The notes beneath the pieces are model-generated. The model worked only from the letters and a program-made list of their open reading frames with translations. It did no database searches and was not told the DNA's origin. From an uncultured Prevotellaceae bacterium (GTDB lineage Bacteria > Bacteroidota > Bacteroidia > Bacteroidales > Bacteroidaceae): a DNA stretch of 5,364 nucleotides. Of this stretch, positions 1 to 4,560 are shown piece by piece. The stretch lies in contig CAMZHB010000129.1 in NCBI GenBank assembly GCA_947306605.1, positions 1-5,364 of the forward strand, given 5' to 3'. Position 1 is the first letter of the stretch, and every line of letters begins with the position of its first letter. The position numbers and the translations under genes were made by a program.

Positions 1-53
1 CCCGCGACCCCCAGCTTGGAAGGCTAGTGCTCTATCGACTGAGCTATTTCCGC
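1..53 (-). tRNA. tRNA-Gly (anticodon TCC), 3' part cut off by window edge
   Basis: The minus strand starts at 53 with GCGGAAATAGCTCAG, a typical acceptor 5' strand and D-arm start. It continues with a D-loop and a 5-bp anticodon stem (CTAGC paired with GCTGG, one G-T pair) around the loop CTTCCAA. This gives anticodon TCC at 18-20, read as glycine. The T-arm begins at the edge (GTCGCGGG), so about 20 nt of the 3' end are missing. It lies 39 nt downstream of tRNA-Tyr on the same strand and is probably in the same transcript. In Bacteroidales this pair is commonly followed by tRNA-Thr and tuf, which would be outside the window (expectation, not seen). Confidence 0.95.
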
Positions 54-92
54 ATACGGAGTTAAGTCCGTCTTCTTTGTCGCTTCACAGCG

Positions 93-175
93 TGGGCAGT
101 GATGGATTCGAACCACCGAAGGTAAAAACCAGCAGATTTACAGTCTGCCCCATTTGGCCGCTCTGGAAACTGCCC
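93..175 (-). tRNA. tRNA-Tyr (anticodon GTA)
   Basis: An 83-nt class II tRNA. The acceptor arm GGGCAGT (169-175) pairs perfectly with ACTGCCC (94-100), with discriminator A at 93. The anticodon loop CTGTAAA carries GTA at 139-141. A long variable arm follows (around GCTGGTTTTTACC), as expected for tyrosine tRNA. The T-loop reads TTCGAATC. CCA is not encoded after the discriminator. It is the first tRNA of the operon driven by the promoter at 250-257, with a transcribed leader of roughly 70 nt. Confidence 0.97.
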
Positions 176-183
176 TTCCGTGC

Positions 184-232
184 CCGGAAACCTTTTCCCT
201 ATTAGGTTTGCGCCCATTAGGCGCGGTTCCGG
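184..232 (-). other. Structured leader of the tRNA operon
   Basis: Between the promoter and tRNA-Tyr the minus-strand RNA can form a small three-way fold. The outer stem is CCGGAA with TTCCGG (227-232 with 184-189). Inside it sit hairpin 1, GCGCC/GGCGC (220-224 with 210-214, 5-nt loop), and hairpin 2, AAACCT/AGGTTT (204-209 with 188-193). Hairpin 2 and the outer stem compete for two or three bases. The segment is not a tRNA: it has no T-arm or anticodon arm. It may simply be a 5' leader removed by RNase P, or a processing signal. The function is unknown. Confidence 0.4.
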
Positions 233-249
233 TACATACGAAACGGGTG

Positions 250-257
250 CAAAGTTA
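250..257 (-). promoter_or_regulatory. Probable promoter (-7 element) of the tRNA-Tyr/tRNA-Gly operon
   Basis: The minus strand reads TAACTTTG, an exact match to the Bacteroidota primary sigma factor -7 consensus TAnnTTTG, followed by C. No clear TTG lies at the usual -33 distance; that position is occupied by the T-run of an A-tract palindrome (274-289). Start of transcription would fall near 243, about 70 nt before tRNA-Tyr. The very AT-rich upstream DNA (258-330) would suit a strong stable-RNA promoter. Confidence 0.7.
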
Positions 258-273
258 GTAATTATATTTTATC

Positions 274-302
274 TGAAAAAATTTTTTCAATGAAAATTTT
301 CA
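274..302. repeat. Two adjacent A-tract palindromes upstream of the tRNA promoter
   Basis: TGAAAAAATTTTTTCA (274-289, 16 nt) and TGAAAATTTTCA (291-302, 12 nt) are both perfect palindromes with the same TGAAAA...TTTTCA ends, separated by one base. They sit 16 nt upstream of the tRNA -7 element and span roughly -31 to -59 relative to the inferred start. They could act as curved, UP-like DNA or as a paired protein-binding site. The symmetry is seen in the sequence; the role is inferred. Confidence 0.55.
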
Positions 303-337
303 ATTTCTATTTCTTTTATCACTGTTGTGGCAAGAAC

Positions 338-370
338 TCCGCCGCCACGGTGTTGTTCCGTAACGGCGGA
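338..370 (-). terminator. 13-bp hairpin, possible transcript end between xerC and the tRNA operon
   Basis: In minus-strand RNA the arms (358-370 and 338-350) form 13 continuous pairs including two G-U pairs, around the 7-nt loop AACAACA. In plus-strand RNA the same two positions are C-A mismatches, so the hairpin is better as minus-strand RNA. A T-rich tract (TTCTCTTTTTT) follows directly on the plus strand, whereas on the minus strand no U-run follows. It may therefore end the rpsU-xerC transcript without a typical U-tract, work in both directions, or be a processing site. Confidence 0.4.
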
Positions 371-543
371 TTCTCTTTTTTGATAGAGTACCTATTATTA
401 TTATAGTGTCTGAAGTTACTTTACCGAGGCGCCGCCTTTGCGGCCCGAAGTCCGACCTTTGGAGGCTGAAACGGGGCCTCTGGATGGAAAGGCGCGGTTG
501 GGGGGCGTGTGGGAATGATGGGATTTATAGAATCCAGGGGAGC
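371..543. other. Non-coding stretch downstream of xerC with a GC-rich repeat-like segment
   Basis: No credible gene is seen on either strand here. Positions 383-420 are AT-rich with a TTA/ATT run. Positions 421-510 are strongly GC-rich with a short hairpin (GCCGC/GCGGC, 431-444) and an 11-nt start (TTACCGAGGCG, 421-431) that recurs inverted at 1947-1957. A plus-strand open frame from 406 overlaps xerC and lacks protein-like composition. Together with 176-370 this makes a 368-nt gene-free region. I looked here for hpf, which often follows xerC in Bacteroidales, and found no trace. Confidence 0.5.
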
Positions 544-1458
544 TTATTGTTCTCCGTTGTCTTCTTTGCTGTCCGAGTGGGGGTGGGCCTGGCGGTAGAC
601 GCGCTTGAGTTCTTCGAAGGTGGTGTGGGTGTAGATTTCGGTGGTGTTGATGCTTTCGTGGCCGAGCAGTTCCTTGACGACGCCGATTTCGGCCCCGTGG
701 TTGAGCATGGCTGTGGCGAAGGAGTGGCGCAATACGTGGGGGCTGCGTTTCTGTTGGGTGGTGACGCTGCCGAGCCAGGTTCTGACGATGTGCTCCACGG
801 CGGTGCGGTGGATGCGGCGGGCGCCTGAGCCGAGGAAGAGGGCTTGGACGGAGGGGCGCCCTTTGAGAACTTCGGCGCGTGTGGCGAGATATTCGCGCAG
901 TTCCGCTTCGGTTTCGGGCACGAGGGGGATGATGCGCTGCTTGTTGCGCTTGCCGGTGACCTTGAGGGTGTGGCTGCCGAAGTCGATGTCGCCGGTGTCG
1001 AGCCCGACGAGTTCGGCGAGACGGATGCCTGTGGTGTAGAGGGTGAGCAGGATGGCGTGGTCGCGGCGCCCCTGGTAGGTGGCGGGGAAGGCGGTGTGGT
1101 CGAGGAGACGGTCCATTTCGGCTTCTTTGATGAAATGGGGCAGGGCTTTCTGCTTCTTGGGGCCTTCGATGCGCTGGGTGGGGTCGTGGCCGGCCAGGTT
1201 GCGGCTCTGGAGGAAGCGGTAGAAGGAGCGCAGTGCGCTGAGCCGGTTGTTTACGGTGGTGGCGGCGTTGCCGCGGTTCATGAGTTCCACCATCCATTCG
1301 CGTATGTCGCCTTCTTCGACGGCGGTCCAGTCGACGGGCCGTCCCTGGGCTGCCATGTGGCGCTCGAAGAGCGTCAGTGTTGTGCCGTATGTTTTAAGGG
1401 TGCGTTCCGAGTAGTTTCGCTCGGAGCCTATATAACGCAAAAAATCGTCCTTGAGCAT
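544..1458 (-). CDS. xerC: Tyrosine recombinase, XerC/XerD family
   Basis: A 304-residue site-specific recombinase, the usual size for Xer proteins, which resolve chromosome dimers at dif with a partner recombinase and FtsK. The N-terminal SAM-like DNA-binding domain covers about residues 1-90 (FLRYIGSERNYSERTLKTY, then NNRLSALRSFYRFL). The catalytic domain runs from about 105 to 295. All active-site residues are present: R146 (TTGIRLAEL), K170 (VTGK), H241 and R244 (HVLRH), H267 (LLGHESI) and nucleophile Y276 (TTEIYTH). The start at 1458 is chosen because GGAGG lies 8 nt upstream (1467-1471). An in-frame ATG at 1479 would place that signal inside the gene, and an earlier one at 1530 adds residues outside the family domain. 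It follows rpsU by 90 nt on the same strand, a known Bacteroidales arrangement. The position beside rpsU and the absence of any element boundaries favour a housekeeping Xer over a mobile-element integrase. The XerC label rather than XerD rests on location and is less certain than the family. Confidence 0.93.
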   Translation of the reverse strand: MLKDDFLRYIGSERNYSERTLKTYGTTLTLFERHMAAQGRPVDWTAVEEGDIREWMVELMNRGNAATTVNNRLSALRSFYRFLQSRNLAGHDPTQRIEGPKKQKALPHFIKEAEMDRLLDHTAFPATYQGRRDHAILLTLYTTGIRLAELVGLDTGDIDFGSHTLKVTGKRNKQRIIPLVPETEAELREYLATRAEVLKGRPSVQALFLGSGARRIHRTAVEHIVRTWLGSVTTQQKRSPHVLRHSFATAMLNHGAEIGVVKELLGHESINTTEIYTHTTFEELKRVYRQAHPHSDSKEDNGEQ

Positions 1459-1466
1459 CCGTCTTT

Positions 1467-1471
1467 CCTCC
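1467..1471 (-). promoter_or_regulatory. Strong Shine-Dalgarno sequence of xerC
   Basis: The minus strand reads AAAAAGGAGGAAAGACGG directly before ATG at 1458, a perfect GGAGG core with 8-nt spacing. This decides the xerC start. Such strong signals are unusual in Bacteroidota, whose ribosomes largely hide the anti-Shine-Dalgarno sequence. None of the other starts visible here (rpsU, M60 gene) has one. Confidence 0.75.
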
Positions 1472-1495
1472 TTTTTCATGTTGGTTGGACTTTTG

Positions 1496-1503
1496 CGAAG
1501 GTA
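1496..1503 (-). promoter_or_regulatory. Possible internal promoter -7 element before xerC
   Basis: The minus strand reads TACCTTCG followed by CA, one base off the Bacteroidota consensus TAnnTTTG. It lies 37 nt upstream of the xerC ATG, in the rpsU-xerC gap. No clear TTG is seen at the -33 position. If used, it would give xerC a short leader containing the GGAGG signal and partial independence from rpsU. Weak evidence. Confidence 0.3.
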
Positions 1504-1512
1504 CGATTTGCC

Positions 1513-1531
1513 AGTTGGCGCGAACGCCACT
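1513..1531 (-). other. Small hairpin with UUCG loop in the rpsU-xerC gap
   Basis: On the minus strand AGTGGCG (1525-1531) pairs with CGCCAACT (1513-1520) around a TTCG loop (1521-1524), leaving one bulged A: seven pairs in all. No U-run follows, so it is not a classic terminator. It could weaken read-through from rpsU into xerC or protect the 3' end of the rpsU mRNA. The role is inferred. Confidence 0.35.
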
Positions 1532-1548
1532 GAGAGCGCAATCCGCTG

Positions 1549-1740
1549 TTACTGTTCCTCGCGGTGGAGGGCCTGCACGTAGATGGCGTGCTCTTTGGCC
1601 TTGCGACGGATAACAGAAGGCTTGTTGAATTGCTGGCGGGCGCGGAGTTCCTTTACCACACCGGTCTTTTCAAACTTTCTCTTAAACTTCTTCAATGCTC
1701 TCTCGATGTTCTCGCCATCTTTTACTGGTACTACAATCAT
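1549..1740 (-). CDS. rpsU: 30S ribosomal protein bS21
   Basis: A 63-residue basic protein, full length for bS21, which sits on the platform of the small ribosomal subunit near the 3' end of 16S rRNA. It begins MIVVPVKDGENIERALKKFK, the conserved N-terminus of the family, followed by KRKFEKTGVVKELRARQQF and a basic helix with a C-terminal YVQALHREEQ. The start at 1740 is the family start; the open frame extends upstream but has no family similarity there. No Shine-Dalgarno sequence precedes it: the leader is A-rich (AACAAGACAAAAAAGT), as common in Bacteroidota. Tyr54 is present; from memory, this position in Bacteroidota bS21 helps hold the anti-Shine-Dalgarno nucleotides out of reach. A good promoter lies 57 nt upstream. 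xerC follows on the same strand. Confidence 0.97.
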   Translation of the reverse strand: MIVVPVKDGENIERALKKFKRKFEKTGVVKELRARQQFNKPSVIRRKAKEHAIYVQALHREEQ

Positions 1741-1796
1741 ACTTTTTTGTCTTGTTATTTTTTTGGTTATTATTTTCCGATTCTTTTTTGTGGGCG

Positions 1797-1827
1797 CAAA
1801 ATTACAGAAACTTTTGATACCGGGCAA
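1797..1827 (-). promoter_or_regulatory. rpsU promoter
   Basis: The minus strand carries TAATTTTG (1797-1804), an exact match to the Bacteroidota -7 consensus TAnnTTTG. Upstream, after a 20-nt spacer, is TTG (1825-1827) at the -33 position. Transcription would start near 1790 and give a leader of about 50 nt, rich in A and without a Shine-Dalgarno sequence. It would transcribe rpsU and probably xerC. Confidence 0.75.
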
Positions 1828-1917
1828 GTTTTTCTCCGTTTTTTTGCGGATTAGTTTTTCTCTTCCTGAAATATTGGCTAGGCACGCGGCGGCTGGGCCC
1901 GCTCTGCCATATGGAAG

Positions 1918-1953
1918 CGAGGCGGCGCTTCGGCGCGCCGAAACGCCGCCTCG
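1918..1953. terminator. Long GC-rich hairpin after the M60 gene
   Basis: Positions 1918-1927 (CGAGGCGGCG) pair perfectly with 1944-1953. Inside is a 14-nt palindrome, TTCGGCGCGCCGAA (1929-1942). Only one C-A mismatch (1928/1943) interrupts 18-nt arms. It begins 13 nt past the M60 stop codon, where a terminator is expected, but no U-run follows on either strand. It may end transcription, protect the mRNA 3' end, or be a copy of a dispersed intergenic repeat, since its outer 11 nt recur inverted at 421-431. Confidence 0.5.
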
Positions 1954-1966
1954 GTAAGTAGAGACC

Positions 1967-4540
1967 CTAGTTCGGAATTTGTTTGTTCTTTGCGACCTTG
2001 GGGATTGGCAGGCTGGCGATTTCGTGAATCATGGCGTCTGTCATCTCCTGGAGTTCTCCGCTTTCGACGCGGGCGTCCATGTCGGCCTTGAACTCGTCGT
2101 ACATTTCGGGGGTCATGCAGTAGAACTTGGTGCCGTAGTCGTCGTTGATGTCCATGGCGACCTGGCGGAGGTAGCCCCAGAGCTCGAAGTAGCGGAACCA
2201 GTTGTAGCCCGTGACGGTGGAAATCTTCCAGATGAAGTTGAAGATGTAGGGCACCTGGTTGTCCCATGTGTTGGAACCGCTGGCCTTGATGTATTTGTCG
2301 ATGACCCAGCACGACTCGGGGTATTTCTGGGCGAGCAGGTTGTAGCGTCCTGCCACACCGTTCTGCGCGGCTGCGGCGAGGGCGTATTTGTCTTCATCGG
2401 TGTCGGTGCGCCGGAGCGACTCGTAGAGGTCAGGATAGACGTCGGTGTTGCCCTTGAGCATGTACCAGTCGTAAATCTGGAAGATACTGGCCAATCGGTT
2501 GCCGAGGGCGCCTTCGTTGTAGGTGGCGGCATGGAGGGAATCTGTGGCGATGGGCTTGATGATGGAGTCTTCCATGGCAAGGTAGGCCTGCTGCATCTTG
2601 GGCGAGTAGCTGAAGCGGCTGGCGTTGACGTAGCCGAGGTGGCGGAATTTGCTGACCTTACCCTCCTTGGGGTGCTTGCCCTTGAAGTAGTCTTTGTAGC
2701 CTTGCCCGAACTCGTTGGTCATGTTCTGTGTGCTGCACCCCATGTACATGCAGTTGTAGCAGGAGTGCATGTTGTTGGTCACTTCGCCCATGCCGGCCCA
2801 GTTGAAGTAGGGCCGCAGCTGGTGCTGGTGCCCCCACTCGTGGGCCACGCCCCACATGGTGGACTTGGAGGCGTTGGTGAAGTTGGCGGGCACAAGGATG
2901 TCGGTGACGTCGTACTTGGCGGAGGCGCCGAGGTAGGTCTTGTACATGAAGTAGTCGTAGTTCACGTAGAAGAGGGTGCGGTTGGCGGGCACGCGGTTGT
3001 ACTTCTCGAGACCGATGAGCTTGTGGGTCCAGAAGATGACGGAGTCGTAGATGTTGATGAGACGGCGGTATTCGCCCTTGGTGTATTTCAGCAGCGACTT
3101 CACCTCGAAGGTCATGTGCACGCGGTCGCCCATGAGGTCGATGACGGTGTAGGGCGCCTTCTCGAGCATGGTCTGCATCTCTTCGTTCGAGAGTTTGTTG
3201 GACATGTATCCCTGCACGATGCTGTTGACCAGGTGCACGCCGATGGGGGTGTACTTCTCCGGCGTGTCGTTGAAGTAGGAGATGTAGGCCATGCCGCAGG
3301 AGTCGTAGGTGTGGGTGATGACGTTCAAGCCGTTCTTGATGGGGTAGTGGTAGTACTTGGGATAGCTGCCTTCGGGCACGGTCCAACTGCAGACGGTGAG
3401 GTTGACCTGTGCACCGGAGGGAATGCCGTCGACCACCACGGCGTTCTTGCCCGGACTGAGCATGACGCCGGTGACGCCTTCGAAGATGTCGTAGGCACCG
3501 CTCGTGACGAGATCGTTCTCAACGCGGGCGGGGGTGTAGATGCAGGGGTAGGTGCCCACGCGGTACTTCGTCTTGTACTTGCCGTCAAAGATTTGCTGCG
3601 CCAGGTTGGCCACGAATGGGTCGCCGATGTTGTCGATGTCTTCCTGAGTGACCGTGGGCTTTAGCTCTGTCAGCAGATTGTCGGCGAAGACACTGTAGTC
3701 GCCCGATTTGGTGATGCTCTGGTTGAAGGTCATTTCGGCGCACTGGAAGTATTCGGTGGCGCCGCTGCGGTAGCCGTCCCACACCTCGAACTTGATGGCT
3801 TCGACGTTTTCCAGACCGTTCTCGGTCAAGGGGAACGTGGCGCTGACGGCGGCGCTGGAACTGCTGTTGCCTGTCATGTCGACAACGGTGAGGTAGGTAA
3901 AGTCTTCCTGACCTTTGAGCTTGTAGTATATCTTGATGTGCCCGAAGACGCCCGTGTAGTTCTGGCGGGAGTCGTAGGTCACGTTGTCAATGCTGGCGCC
4001 GTCGAAGTAATAGGTCAGCACGAGGGGGTTCTGTTCGTTGCACGTGCCGGTGTCCACGCCACAGCGGTACATTGTGCTGAGGTTGCCGTCGATGGTGTTC
4101 TCAATCTTGTAGCTGGTGCTGGTGGAGACGCTGGCGGTGACGGACGTGGGTTTGATGCTGCTGGGAATAACGATTTTTTCCACGGTGTTCTCACGGTCCT
4201 GCGTGATGGTAATGGTGCGTGTGATGCCTTTCTCGGCGTTGGTCAGCGTGATGCGGCCGGTGCGGGGCAGAATCTCCGAATTGGTTTCGGCGGTGTAGTA
4301 GATGCCCTGGTTGTTCTTGCCGACGCTGAGCCATTCGACGTCGGTCGTTGCCTCGTAGTCAATGTTGGCGCTGACGCGGATATAAGCCGTGTGTTTGCTC
4401 GGCGAGATGTTGCGCGCCGACGTCATCGGCACAATCACGGGCAGGTCATATTCCGTAATGCTCTTCTGTGCCTGCACGGGCTGGGCGGCCACGATGAGGG
4501 CCAGGAGCGGCAGGAGAATGCTGTATATTGTCTTTCTCAT
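1967..4540 (-). CDS. Secreted M60-family zinc metallopeptidase with BACON-like and galactose-binding-like domains
   Basis: An 857-residue protein. Residues 1-24 are a type I signal peptide (MRKTIYSILLPLLALIVAAQ, cleavage likely after VQA). About 45-114 resembles a BACON domain (EWLSVGKNNQGIYYTAETNS, then GRITLT and TITITQ). About 122-273 resembles an F5/8 type C (CBM32-like) module. The M60/enhancin peptidase follows from about 320, with a helical C-terminal part to the end. The zinc site is intact: H567-E568-W-G-H571, then E586 after 14 residues (GMGEVTNN), matching HExxH...E. M60 enzymes with such modules, for example BT4244 of B. thetaiotaomicron, cleave O-glycosylated mucin-type proteins; that substrate is inferred here. 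There is no lipobox cysteine and no evident T9SS tail, so the route to the cell surface is unclear. Three cysteines (594, 597, 602) lie just after the zinc-binding Glu. The start at 4540 is fixed by the signal peptide. It lies 20 nt after the LRR gene without a Shine-Dalgarno sequence, so the two are probably co-transcribed. Confidence 0.93.
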   Translation of the reverse strand: MRKTIYSILLPLLALIVAAQPVQAQKSITEYDLPVIVPMTSARNISPSKHTAYIRVSANIDYEATTDVEWLSVGKNNQGIYYTAETNSEILPRTGRITLTNAEKGITRTITITQDRENTVEKIVIPSSIKPTSVTASVSTSTSYKIENTIDGNLSTMYRCGVDTGTCNEQNPLVLTYYFDGASIDNVTYDSRQNYTGVFGHIKIYYKLKGQEDFTYLTVVDMTGNSSSSAAVSATFPLTENGLENVEAIKFEVWDGYRSGATEYFQCAEMTFNQSITKSGDYSVFADNLLTELKPTVTQEDIDNIGDPFVANLAQQIFDGKYKTKYRVGTYPCIYTPARVENDLVTSGAYDIFEGVTGVMLSPGKNAVVVDGIPSGAQVNLTVCSWTVPEGSYPKYYHYPIKNGLNVITHTYDSCGMAYISYFNDTPEKYTPIGVHLVNSIVQGYMSNKLSNEEMQTMLEKAPYTVIDLMGDRVHMTFEVKSLLKYTKGEYRRLINIYDSVIFWTHKLIGLEKYNRVPANRTLFYVNYDYFMYKTYLGASAKYDVTDILVPANFTNASKSTMWGVAHEWGHQHQLRPYFNWAGMGEVTNNMHSCYNCMYMGCSTQNMTNEFGQGYKDYFKGKHPKEGKVSKFRHLGYVNASRFSYSPKMQQAYLAMEDSIIKPIATDSLHAATYNEGALGNRLASIFQIYDWYMLKGNTDVYPDLYESLRRTDTDEDKYALAAAAQNGVAGRYNLLAQKYPESCWVIDKYIKASGSNTWDNQVPYIFNFIWKISTVTGYNWFRYFELWGYLRQVAMDINDDYGTKFYCMTPEMYDEFKADMDARVESGELQEMTDAMIHEIASLPIPKVAKNKQIPN

Positions 4541-4560
4541 GGGTATATGCGGTTTACGAG

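Noticed and set aside
176..250. A third tRNA (tRNA-Thr) upstream of tRNA-Tyr
   Set aside because: The segment is about the right length, but it has no T-arm TTC motif, anticodon stem or acceptor pairing of tRNA type; it folds only as short hairpins.
406..828. Plus-strand 140-codon frame crossing the end of xerC
   Set aside because: Most of it is the reverse of the xerC gene, which has all catalytic residues. The first 46 codons run over the GC-rich intergenic segment and have no start signal or protein-like pattern.
416..1297. Minus-strand 293-codon frame overlapping xerC in another frame
   Set aside because: The product is an H/R/P-rich shadow of the xerC reading frame without any domain, and xerC in the other frame is unambiguous.
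544..1458. Possibility that the recombinase is an integrase of a mobile element inserted at the tRNA genes
   Set aside because: No direct repeat of a tRNA 3' end, excisionase, mobilisation gene or composition shift is seen. The size, motifs and place beside rpsU fit a housekeeping Xer protein.
1878..2312. Minus-strand 144-codon frame running through the M60 3' end and the GC hairpin
   Set aside because: Low-complexity H/R/P/G composition and overlap with the M60 frame mark it as a shadow. The part past the M60 stop is only the GC-rich hairpin translated.
1979..3664. A 561-codon open frame on the plus strand opposite the M60 gene
   Set aside because: It lies wholly antisense to a gene with a signal peptide and intact catalytic motifs. 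Its product is dominated by V, G, H and D in the way expected from reading GC-rich codons backwards, and it has no recognisable domain.
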